Shown here: in pieces, positions 1 to 5,409 of the stretch
Layout of the letters: each line of letters starts with the position of its first letter
How positions within the stretch are numbered: the first letter of the stretch is position 1
NCBI GenBank assembly: GCA_002427165.1
Contig: DIQB01000109.1
Location: 1-11,093, forward strand
DNA: 11,093 nucleotides
From: Firmicutes bacterium UBA5473
GTDB lineage: Bacteria; Bacillota; DTU084
Reading direction: 5' to 3'
The notes under the pieces: generated by a model
The model's input: the letters and a program-made list of their open reading frames with translations, nothing else
Told to the model about the DNA's origin: nothing
Databases searched by the model: none
Made by a program: the position numbers and the translations under genes

Positions 1-708
1 TTTCTTGCCTGCAGGGGTGGGAATGCCCTCATCTGTTAAATACTTGGCGATTGCCGAGAAAGTTTTGCCCTCCATAAAAAGCCTGAAGATAAGTCGTATG
101 ACTTCAGCTTCTTCGGGGATTATCGTGGGCAGCCCATCCTCACCACTCTCGAACCCAAGGAACTGTGCATTTGAAAGTGTAAACTTGCCGTCTGCCATCC
201 GTTTGCGGTGACCCCAAGTTACGTTCTCTGAAATAGAGCGGCTTTCTTCCTGTGCAAGGGAACTCATGATCGTAATCAGCAGCTCACCTTTTGAGTCGAG
301 GGTAAAAATATTCTCCTTCTCAAACCAAACCTCAACGCCCTTTTCCTTGAGCTTTCGCACGGTTGTTAAACTGTCAACGGTGTTTCTGGCGAACCTTGAT
401 ACGCTTTTTGTGATGATGAGGTCAATACCGCCTGCTAGAGCATCAGCTACCATCTGGTTGAAGCCCTCGCGCCTTTTGGTGTTAACGGCTAAGATACCTT
501 CGTCGGTATAAACCGTGACAAACTCCCAGTCCTCGCGGCTTTTAATCAGTTTCGTGTAGTAATCTACTTGCGCCTCATAACTTTTAAGCTGCTCGTCACT
601 ATCGGTAGAAACCCTCGCGTATGCCGCCACACGCTTTTTTGTTTCGCTTGACTTTGCCTGAGCCGAAATAAGAGGAGTATTAGCTGGGATTACTCTTACT
701 CTAGCCAT
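1..708 (-). CDS. Large serine recombinase, second of a tandem pair (3' end outside window)
   Basis: Site-specific DNA recombinase of the resolvase/invertase superfamily. It would cut and rejoin DNA through a phosphoserine link to move or excise an element. The frame is open for 236 codons and runs off the left edge. The N-terminal resolvase domain spans about residues 25-165: YARVSTD carries the probable nucleophile Ser34, SRFARN is at 104-109, and LAQEESRSISEN is the conserved end of the catalytic core. From about residue 180 the recombinase domain begins (GLPTIIPEEAEVIRLIF, then GIPTPAGKK). Family members are usually about 500 residues, so roughly half is missing here. The ATG at 708 follows a GGAGGAG ribosome site. 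The start overlaps the end of the upstream recombinase by 8 bases (ATGGCTAG), so translation is probably coupled. No lesion is visible in the part seen, unlike its neighbour. Confidence 0.93.
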   Translation of the reverse strand, partial: MARVRVIPANTPLISAQAKSSETKKRVAAYARVSTDSDEQLKSYEAQVDYYTKLIKSREDWEFVTVYTDEGILAVNTKRREGFNQMVADALAGGIDLIITKSVSRFARNTVDSLTTVRKLKEKGVEVWFEKENIFTLDSKGELLITIMSSLAQEESRSISENVTWGHRKRMADGKFTLSNAQFLGFESGEDGLPTIIPEEAEVIRLIFRLFMEGKTFSAIAKYLTDEGIPTPAGKK

Positions 709-1599
709 TCTTTCTCCTCCCTTCTAAAGCCCGCTCTCGTGCAGCTTGCTTCATTTCATCCGTCCAACTTTCGCGGCGTGAGGGGTTTTCCCAAGTGAGA
801 GCAAGCTCTGTATTGTCTTTAAATTTAAATACTAAAATACCATCAGCAGGTATTCTGATGGCATTAATATTTGCTGTGAACTTTTCATTTTTGAGAATAG
901 ACCAAACCGTACCCTCTGTCCATTGTTCCCCACGCTTGGTGGGTTTCTTAAGCCGAATCAACTTTTTCATAATAGCGTTTATACCTAGTCCCGCGAGGTA
1001 ATCGTTAAAAATCATCTGCACTACTTTAGCTTCTTCGGGAATAACCGTTAGCTCACCCGCACTATGGTCATAACCATAAATGGACATATAGTTTGAGGAC
1101 TTTCCTTCATTATAATCTTTGCGTATTCGCCATTTTTGGTTTTCACTAGCCGAGCGGCTCTCTTCCTGTGCATAGCTTGCGAGGATAGTCAGCATTAACT
1201 CGCCATCTGAACTATCGGTATAAATCTTCTGCTCATCGAAATAAACGCCGATACCTCGCTCTTTAAGATCGCGGACAGTTTCAAGCAGCGTCACTGTGTT
1301 CCGTGGAAAACGGCTAATAGACTTTGTGATAACCATGTCGATCAAACTCGCCTGGCAGTCAGCAATTAGCCTTTGAAATTCTGGCCTTGAATCTTTCGTG
1401 CCAGTCTCAGCTTCATCAGCATACACGCCCACATACTCCCAGTCTGCTCAAATTTGTATCAAGGTGCTGTATGCACTTACCTGAGCCGCAAGGGAATGGA
1501 GCATTTCGTCTTTCCCGCAAGAGACCCGAGCATAAGCTGCAACCCTTTTGCGCGTTCCAATTGCTCTACGGTTTCAAGCTTCGTTATTTTCCTACTCAT
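701..1599 (-). pseudogene. Serine recombinase, first of the tandem pair; frameshift, TGA stop and internal deletion
   Basis: The start is ATG at 1599 behind AAAGGAGG, reading MSRKITKLETVEQLERAK. The frame breaks in the AAAA run at 1546-1549, where one extra A would restore it. The next frame gives KRVAAYARVSCGKDEM, with the catalytic Ser motif, then a TGA at 1448-1450. After the stop it resumes as ADWEYVGVYADEAETGTKDS, and SISRFPRN and AQEESRSASEN complete the resolvase core. A GTG at 1430-1432 could start a 243-residue product, but that would lack the catalytic Ser. The repaired length is only about 299 residues: near position 870 the text jumps from a mid-protein motif (SILKNEKFTA) to a typical family C-terminus (DGILVFKFKDNTEL, then WENPSRRESWT). 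About 200 residues of zinc-ribbon and coiled-coil region therefore seem deleted. Catalytic activity is unlikely. Confidence 0.85.
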
Positions 1600-1628
1600 A
1601 GTGGCCTCCTTTCGATACTATACATCAC

Positions 1629-1811
1629 TCACTTCCGCCTAAATAGCAAGTTATTTTCAAGAAATATACTGTTTAAAGGCAAACCATATTTTTCGGCTAG
1701 GAGCGTATTTATCGACTCTAAATCAACCAGCTCAATAACCCCCTCCTTGAAACATTTTCTAAACAATGCCATTGAAGCCTTGTAGCGAAGGATTACTTCT
1801 TGATTAATCAT
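1629..1811 (-). CDS. SHOCT-like small protein of the recombinase cassette
   Basis: Sixty residues starting MINQEVILRYKASMALFRK and ending near LAEKYGLPLNSIFLEN. The 'FRK..KEG.I......I...LAEKYGL' pattern resembles the SHOCT (short C-terminal) motif found in small proteins next to clostridial recombinases. Its biochemical role is not known. I chose the ATG at 1811 over an upstream in-frame ATG at 1874 because AGGAG lies 9 bases before it and because the upstream stretch is the coding sequence of the zinc-finger gene in another frame. The start overlaps the end of that gene by 8 bases (ATGATTAA), and the next recombinase begins 29 bases downstream behind its own AAAGGAGG. No lesion is visible in this gene. 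Confidence 0.78.
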   Translation of the reverse strand: MINQEVILRYKASMALFRKCFKEGVIELVDLESINTLLAEKYGLPLNSIFLENNLLFRRK

Positions 1812-2214
1812 CGGTAGCTCTCCTAGCAAGGCCAAAGCAGCCCCGAGAGCAATACTTACGGTGGGCATTCCCATAGCTTTTAAACTCTGACTTGCAGGTT
1901 GGGCAGATAAAATGGTAGATTGCTTTTCTGTTTACGGCTTCAGGTTGATTTGCCCACCACGCCATACGGCACTTATCGTTACAAAATCGCTTCTTCTTAG
2001 CAGCAGGTGTATGAACCAGTACTTTGCCGCAGTTATCACAAGCATTGTTTTGATTAGATAAAATCTACTCCTTTTTGATAGCTGCTCCAAGATTATTCCT
2101 TTGGTAGTAAGATTTGATGGTGTTCACAGAGATGCCGAGCTCCTTAGCAATAAAGGCATAGCTTTCACCTTGGGTTCGCAAATGCTCGATTCTTTGTTTT
2201 TGGTTACTATCCAT
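1804..2214 (-). pseudogene. HTH plus double zinc-finger protein interrupted by an in-frame TAG at codon 50
   Basis: A 136-codon frame from ATG 2214 to TAA 1804 with a single internal TAG at 2065-2067. Before it lies a helix-turn-helix resembling sigma-70 region 4 or a resolvase tail (QGESYAFIAKELGISVNTIK, residues 15-34). After it lie two Cys4 units: C59-x2-C62-x15-C78-x3-C82 and C104-x2-C107-x14-C122-x3-C126, with RMAWWANQPE between them. The family occurs at the head of clostridial recombinase cassettes and presumably binds DNA. The second leader copy at 4228-4416 has CAG (Gln) at the aligned position, so the TAG most simply comes from a C-to-T change. As it stands the gene would give a 49-residue HTH peptide without zinc fingers. 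UAG read-through or recoding is possible, but neighbouring lesions favour decay. The 3' end overlaps the SHOCT start by 8 bases. Confidence 0.8.
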
Positions 2215-2218
2215 TATA

Positions 2219-2344
2219 TTACCTCCGTTCGGAGGGGCAAAAGAACTCCCCTTTACTATCTACAGACAGCAAAGAGTCGTTTGCGTACCAATAATTGTTC
2301 TTTTGACAAATTTTGTCATGTTCATTTGAGTAACTCCAATCCAT
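2219..2344 (-). CDS. Small ORF in the recombinase leader, copy 1 (41 aa)
   Basis: I do not recognise this small protein. The ATG at 2344 follows a strong GGAGG at 2353-2357 with an 8-base spacer, and the product begins MDWSYSNEHDKICQKNN and ends GEFFCPSERR. The stop TAA at 2219-2221 lies 4 bases before the HTH gene start, so a ribosome finishing it would open the hairpin covering that gene's Shine-Dalgarno. The copy at 4416-4571 shares CQKNN-WYAN-SLLSVDS-GEF, has in-frame length differences near the start, and a 1-base shift changes the last ten residues. Conservation of an open frame in both copies supports translation. It may be a real microprotein or a leader peptide whose translation is what matters. 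Confidence 0.5.
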   Translation of the reverse strand: MDWSYSNEHDKICQKNNYWYANDSLLSVDSKGEFFCPSERR

Positions 2345-2403
2345 TTTACATACCTCCTCTGAAGGCAGAAATGAAAGCCTTCAATATAAGCCATGGGAGG
2401 AGA
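2222..2403 (-). promoter_or_regulatory. Structured leader with two Shine-Dalgarno-covering hairpins, copy 1
   Basis: Two elements on the minus-strand RNA. First, 2360-2383 forms TGAAGGC/GCCTTCA with a 10-base loop. The GAGGAG that follows directly, which is the ribosome site of the small ORF, can pair with CTCCTC at about 2398-2403, extending the stem and hiding the site. Second, 2222-2235 reads CCTCCGAACGGAGG, whose right arm is the Shine-Dalgarno of the HTH gene (ATG 2214). Both ribosome sites can thus be masked. The second copy keeps all of these elements, with a compensatory pair change. Upstream at about 2520-2545 there is only a weak promoter-like match (TTGATT, 17-18 bases, TTTAAA). 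Confidence 0.55.
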
Positions 2404-2423
2404 TGAAAACGGAAGGTTTAAAT

Positions 2424-2467
2424 AAAAAAAGACCCACAGTGCGGAATTATTCCCGCCACCATGGGTC
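2424..2467 (-). terminator. Rho-independent terminator or attenuator at the head of the leader, copy 1
   Basis: On the minus strand GACCCA pairs with TGGGTC, with an inner G/C stem (2439-2444 with 2453-2459, one bulge) and an 8-base loop, followed by seven T's at 2424-2430. No minus-strand gene is visible just upstream. It may therefore act as an attenuator of the recombinase transcript, or insulate the cassette from incoming transcription. Confidence 0.72.
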
Positions 2468-2786
2468 ATGAATGATTTGTATTGCTCAGGAAAACAAAAT
2501 ATATTCTTATTTAAACAAGGGCTAGTTCTTTTAATCAATCGCAACAAAAATGGCACGCTCGCTCTTTTTCTTTCAAGGTACAACAGAGGAGCAAACATTA
2601 AAGCCTGGAGCTTGAAGCCAGCAAAACCAGTTCGTGCTGTCCGCTTTCGCTTCTTCCAAAGCCGGACGGCTACCTCATCGTTGTTACTCTTTTTTTAACT
2701 TGCTAAAAGCCTTCTGAAACAAGCAGAGAAAGGAGTTGAGCTTTAACGAACGTATTCAATTACAGGAGCTGTAACGGAAATCATAT
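2468..2786. other. Intergenic region with one long imperfect hairpin
   Basis: I find no convincing gene in these 319 bases. The plus-strand frame at 2468-2698 has no ribosome site or recognisable motif. A hairpin lies at 2636-2670: GCTGTCCG pairs with CGGACGGC, and CTTT/AAAG continues the stem past a single bulge. A T7 run follows about 20 bases later, too far for an ordinary terminator. At 2735-2772 a short plus-strand stretch after AAGGAG reads LSFNERIQLQEL and stops, vaguely like a transposase N-terminus but too short to assign. Confidence 0.3.
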
Positions 2787-3524
2787 TTAAAAACTATAGC
2801 GAACTCCAATATAGAAACCATTTGCATCTAAGCCAAATTCATGTCCTTCATCAATAATGTTAATATTCCAAGCTCGGTATCCAGCTACAGCCTCCCACCC
2901 AGCCTTGAGAAGATATTTCCCTTCTATTTGCCAGCGGAACAGATTCAATTCTAACTCGTAGGGTTGTGGACCAAACAAGGAACCGTCAAGCAATAATTCT
3001 CCCCCAGTACCCAGGAAAGTTGTTGCATTGCTCCTGAGCGAAAACTGTGGGGTTACTTGATATTGTGCTGCCAAACCTATTTGCGGTTTGAGAGTCTTAG
3101 TAGTCACAGATATCCATTCGCCATCTTCCTCAAATTTCGCTGCAATTTTATATGCTCCCAGACCCAAACTGGCCGTCGCAGTGAGACCCGGCGAGAGCAT
3201 TGCTGTATAGCCTAAAGTAGTGCTAACTATCTGATGGGCTTCTGAAATCTTATCAAATGTCGGAGGTTCACCATTTTTAGTGTGCTGGGAATGCTTCCCG
3301 TAAGTATAATCAATACCCAAGACTAATCCAGGAGAAAAACTAGCGCTAGCGGCAACAGTGACAGAGTTATGCTTACTATCTACTGGATCGAAAACACCAA
3401 TAACACTTTTACCTTCTCCAAACCAGTAGTTTCCATCCACTGTGACTCCTTGCACCTGAAGTGCAGCTGCAGATAACGAAAAGAGCGAACAGAGTAACAC
3501 TACGAAAACCACGATCTTTTTCAT
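2787..3524 (-). CDS. Secreted beta-barrel protein, probable outer-membrane protein
   Basis: 245 residues. Residues 1-21 form a signal peptide (MKKIVVFVVLLCSLFSLSAA) with a signal-peptidase I type site. The mature part is rich in alternating amphipathic strands typical of 8-10-stranded barrels, for example LVLGIDYTYGK, TATASLGLGAYKIAAKF and WEAVAGYRAWNINII. It ends GFYIGVRYSF: a C-terminal aromatic strand with terminal Phe is the classical recognition signal for the BAM assembly machinery. No named family is recognised; OmpW or OMP_b-brl-like is the nearest description. The ATG at 3524 has only a G-rich ribosome site (GGGGGG, 7-base spacer). It is isolated, with relic-filled DNA on both sides. 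If correct, the host has an outer membrane; a cell-surface lipid-free role in a monoderm is less likely. Confidence 0.75.
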   Translation of the reverse strand: MKKIVVFVVLLCSLFSLSAAALQVQGVTVDGNYWFGEGKSVIGVFDPVDSKHNSVTVAASASFSPGLVLGIDYTYGKHSQHTKNGEPPTFDKISEAHQIVSTTLGYTAMLSPGLTATASLGLGAYKIAAKFEEDGEWISVTTKTLKPQIGLAAQYQVTPQFSLRSNATTFLGTGGELLLDGSLFGPQPYELELNLFRWQIEGKYLLKAGWEAVAGYRAWNINIIDEGHEFGLDANGFYIGVRYSF

Positions 3525-3653
3525 GACAACCCCCCATTTTTTCCCAATATAGGTCTATGGCCAATGTCTCCTGTTTGTTTTTTATCTTTTCTATATTAGC
3601 CATTTAATCCCAGTTTCCTGCTTGATTTTCAACCAAGGTTTTTATTTTTTTCG

Positions 3654-3800
3654 CAGCGACCTATTGAGGCCTGGTCTCACGTCTCCCAGCTCAAGCAACT
3701 ACATATTAGAACTGTTCAATTAAGAGCAATACTCCCTGGCAACAGTGAACAATTTCCTACCGCGGAGCTGTTGGCTGCCTTTGGCAAAACAGCTTTGTAG
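3654..3800 (+). pseudogene. Possible transposase C-terminal fragment
   Basis: An open plus-strand frame (upstream stop at 3597) ending at TAG 3798. It contains QLKQLHIRTVQLRAILPG and FPTAELLAAFGKTAL and has no start codon or ribosome site. The style resembles the end of a DDE transposase, where a basic beta-strand segment is followed by a short amphipathic tail, but I cannot assign an IS family. It would be a 3' remnant left by deletion of the rest of the element. Confidence 0.3.
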
Positions 3801-3910
3801 GTTTTAGAAATGAAACATGTAGATTCTCTCAATAAAAAAGGACATCGCTATCACATATCGAATACCCTTTACCAACAAAAGTGAGGAAGGTATCAAGAGA
3901 GGTGCTAACA

Positions 3911-4000
3911 ATGACCCAGCAAGATTATATCAAATATTTGTATGAGCATGAAGATGAATCTCTTTGTTGCCAACCCCCGTTATGGACTTTCACCGTATAG
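3911..4000 (+). pseudogene. Remnant of an IS21-type transposase (IstA) N-terminus
   Basis: ATG at 3911 behind GAGAGG reads MTQQDYIKYLYEHEDESL, which matches the usual start of clostridial IS21-family IstA proteins, where 'SLREIAR' and an HTH would follow. The frame then changes to unrelated sequence and stops at 3998. Only about 18 residues are preserved. The break near 3964 marks a deletion or recombination junction, and beyond it the DNA belongs to a beta-barrel relic on the other strand. Confidence 0.5.
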
Positions 4001-4040
4001 AGAACCAGCCCTGCCGGGCACACGAAAAAAAAGAGGGTCC

Positions 4041-4250
4041 CTAAAATCTCCATTTAGCCTCTATGTCCCACCTGGGTTTTCCGGCTGTACCAAACCCCGC
4101 AGCCGCATTCAGCCTGCCATCCTCTCCTATCGGCATACTGTACTGCAACCGTGGGCCATCTTCTGTCATCCTATACCTGATCGGACCTAGTCGGTCAGAC
4201 CAGGTGAAGGAGGGTTTGCAAGTCTCCCTACCTCCCCATACACTTCTCCT
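4041..4250 (-). pseudogene. C-terminal relic of a beta-barrel outer-membrane-like gene
   Basis: A 69-codon open minus-strand frame with no start, following an in-frame TAA at 4251-4253. It reads TWSDRLGPIRYRMTEDG, then LQYSMPIGEDGRLNAAAGFG and finally RWDIEAKWRF before TAG. Alternating polar/apolar strands, GEDGRL-type turns and a terminal Phe match the last two or three strands of an outer-membrane barrel. A T8 run lies just downstream, possibly the remains of its terminator. Its 5' end is fused to the truncated HTH gene of the second leader copy near 4255. It is not a close copy of the barrel genes at 2787 or 7073. Confidence 0.5.
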
Positions 4251-4416
4251 TTATACTCCCCGATATAACCTGCTCTTTAATACCTACGCCAAGATTATTC
4301 CTACGGCAGAAAGATTTGATGATGTTTACAGAGATACCAAGTTCCTTGGCTATAAAGGCATAGCTTTCACCTTGGGTTCGCAAACGCTCGATTCTTTGTT
4401 TTTGGTTACTATTCAT
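4228..4416 (-). pseudogene. Truncated HTH protein, second copy of the cassette head
   Basis: ATG at 4416 gives MNSNQKQRIERLRTQGESYA followed by FIAKELGISVNIIKSFCRRN, nearly the same HTH as in the gene at 1804-2214. It has a Gln codon (CAG) where that gene has TAG. After EQVISG, near 4262, the similarity stops and the frame runs through unrelated sequence to a stop at 4228, so the zinc-finger half is gone. No SHOCT or recombinase genes follow. The 62-residue product could still fold as an HTH, but the gene is best read as a truncated cassette copy. Confidence 0.75.
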
Positions 4417-4571
4417 TAAACTACCTCCGTTCGGAGGGGCAAGAGAAACTCCCCTCTACTATCTACAGACAGTAAAGAGGCGTTTGCGTACCAAACGTTA
4501 TTCTTTTGGCAACTTACCTCGGCAATTTTGCCATAAGCTGTACCTTCTTCGATTGAGTGAATCCAATTCAT
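4416..4571 (-). CDS. Small ORF in the recombinase leader, copy 2 (51 aa)
   Basis: I do not recognise this small protein. The start is ATG 4571, about 10 bases after GGAGGAGG (4579-4588 region). The product begins MNWIHSIEEGTAYGKIAEVS and ends GEFLLPLRTEVV. Its TAA overlaps the ATG of the following HTH gene by one base (TAATG), which is strong translational coupling. It shares CQKNN-WYAN-SLLSVDS-GEF with the copy at 2219-2344, but one extra base near the end gives a different tail. An in-frame start further upstream (4670) is less likely because it lies next to the terminator T-run and lacks a ribosome site. Confidence 0.5.
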   Translation of the reverse strand: MNWIHSIEEGTAYGKIAEVSCQKNNVWYANASLLSVDSRGEFLLPLRTEVV

Positions 4572-4632
4572 TTTTTCTAACCTCCTCCGAAGGCAGATAA
4601 AAGTTGCCTTCGATATAAGCCACGAGAGGAGG
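4424..4632 (-). promoter_or_regulatory. Structured leader with two Shine-Dalgarno-covering hairpins, copy 2
   Basis: Same architecture as 2222-2403. CGAAGGC/GCCTTCG at 4588-4612 has an 11-base loop and is followed directly by GAGGAGG, the small ORF's ribosome site, which can pair with CCTCCTC at about 4626-4632. CCTCCGAACGGAGG at 4424-4437 covers the HTH ribosome site. The outermost pair of the first hairpin is C-G here and T-A in copy 1, a change on both sides that keeps pairing. Confidence 0.55.
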
Positions 4633-4654
4633 CAAATTCGGACGGTTTGGGTGT

Positions 4655-4700
4655 AAAAAAAAAGACCCACAGCGCGGAATGTTTACCGTAGCCATGGGTC
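4655..4700 (-). terminator. Rho-independent terminator at the head of the leader, copy 2
   Basis: GACCCA/TGGGTC (4664-4669 with 4695-4700), inner pairs 4672-4677 with 4686-4692 including one G-T wobble and one bulge, then nine T's at 4655-4663 on the minus strand. One inner pair is C4673-G4691 where copy 1 has T2440-A2458. Here it also sits 22 bases after a small degraded gene (4723-4951), whose transcript it could end. Confidence 0.75.
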
Positions 4701-4722
4701 AATGTTGTTTTATTTTATAAAT

Positions 4723-4951
4723 TTAGTTCCCTTGAGCCTGATACTCTCTAATGAGTGCTGCTGAATTAGCATGTTTGTAATATGTTTCTAGTTCTTGTGC
4801 TGCAGTTTCAAGTTCTAGGTGTTCTTCAAATCTCATCCCACCATCAAGCCAATACCTACTTCACAAATTCGGTGCCATTTGCAAGACGCACAACTGAAAT
4901 TATTTCTCCGTCAACATCCCAGTTTTTCAAACACTTACTTACCGATAGCAT
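4723..4951 (-). pseudogene. Small unrecognised gene with a one-base frameshift
   Basis: ATG 4951 has an AAGGA upstream and reads VDGEIISVVRLANGTEFVK before a TAG. Shifting by one base at that point opens SRYWLDGGMRFEEHLELETA, then QELETYYKHANSAALIREYQ, ending at TAA 4723. The joined product would be about 75 residues with a helical acidic second half. No family is recognised. The continuity of protein-like sequence across the shift suggests one broken gene, but two separate short ORFs cannot be excluded. It lies immediately before the copy 2 terminator. Confidence 0.4.
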
Positions 4952-5240
4952 TTTTTCCGCTTCCTTTCTGTTTTTATTAAATAATTACTCTCGTAGGGAA
5001 AAGAAGCTAATAGCAAAAAGAAAGCGATCCCAAAATAGTATCCATATTAATTCTGATAGCTTTCCTTTTTCCCCAAACTTTTTTATATAATTTCCTTTTT
5101 CGTTATACCCAGCCACTATAACCAAAAGAAATAGGAACTTCAAGAATACGGTATATAACTAAGGAATAAACAATGCCTCTACGCTCCATCCTTGATTTGC
5201 AAAACGATCGATTTTTTATTGACCTTTCTTTTGCAGCCAT
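4952..5240. other. AT-rich stretch without a supported gene
   Basis: About 290 AT-rich bases. A plus-strand frame at 4782-5090 runs through it but has low-complexity Ser/Phe/Lys content and no ribosome site. A short frame at 5173-5247 starting MPLRSILDLQNDR follows AAGGA, but it ends after 24 codons and matches nothing I recognise. Confidence 0.3.
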
Positions 5241-5330
5241 GCCTTAGAGAATGGTTTTTCTACTAAAGAAGTTACTAACTTCTCTGGTCATAGCGACATT
5301 CATACCACCCTGCTTTATACCAACGTATGA
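5241..5330 (+). pseudogene. C-terminal relic of a tyrosine recombinase (integrase)
   Basis: Twenty-nine codons reading ALENGFSTKEVTNF then SGHSDIHTTLLYTNV before TGA at 5328. This matches the last conserved block of XerC/D-like and phage integrases: the Gly-His motif (usually LGHS) followed nine residues later by the tyrosine nucleophile in LLYTNV. The canonical Leu before Gly-His is Ser here. The HxxR box and everything before it are missing, so it is a dead fragment. It lies on the strand opposite to the surrounding genes. Confidence 0.6.
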
Positions 5331-5409
5331 AATGATGAAGGAATTGATGAATAGACTTTAAGAAATAATTATCGATTCTATAATTAATAGTTTTGATACC
5401 TCTAACTCG

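Larger units (their letters stand above)
2062..2467 (-). repeat. Leader/HTH direct repeat, copy 1
   Basis: Diverged direct repeat of the segment at 4262-4700, in the same orientation and about 2.2 kb apart. It covers the terminator, both Shine-Dalgarno hairpins, the small ORF and the first 50 or so codons of the HTH gene. Similarity begins at the terminator stem and fades shortly after the HTH region, where copy 2 is broken. Many silent and paired substitutions separate the copies, so this is old paralogy, not a recent duplication. Confidence 0.85.
4262..4700 (-). repeat. Leader/HTH direct repeat, copy 2
   Basis: Diverged copy of 2062-2467 in the same orientation: terminator, two Shine-Dalgarno hairpins, small ORF and HTH start. 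It ends abruptly inside the HTH gene near 4262, where a beta-barrel relic begins. The presence of two copies at one locus suggests that two related recombinase elements inserted here or that a deletion removed the body of one. Confidence 0.85.

Noticed and set aside
1387..1785. 132-codon plus-strand frame
   Set aside because: Antisense to the recombinase and SHOCT coding frames, which show clear family motifs; no ribosome site and no plausible protein pattern.
2260..2598. 112-codon minus-strand frame through the leader, terminator and upstream DNA
   Set aside because: It runs across the terminator and in a different frame from the small ORF that has a proper Shine-Dalgarno and is conserved in both copies.
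3409..3603. 64-codon minus-strand frame overlapping the barrel gene start
   Set aside because: Overlaps the signal-peptide region of the barrel gene in another frame and has no family resemblance.
4063..4419. Plus-strand frame of 118 codons across 4063-4419
   Set aside because: It is the antisense of the HTH copy and the beta-barrel relic; both minus-strand frames give recognisable protein text, this one does not.
4782..5090. 102-codon plus-strand frame
   Set aside because: AT-rich low-complexity residues, no ribosome site, and antisense to a more protein-like minus-strand gene.
5340..5409. Terminator for the RCC1 gene
   Set aside because: Only an all-A/T stem (AATTAT/ATAATT) is present at about 5364-5388; too weak to call.
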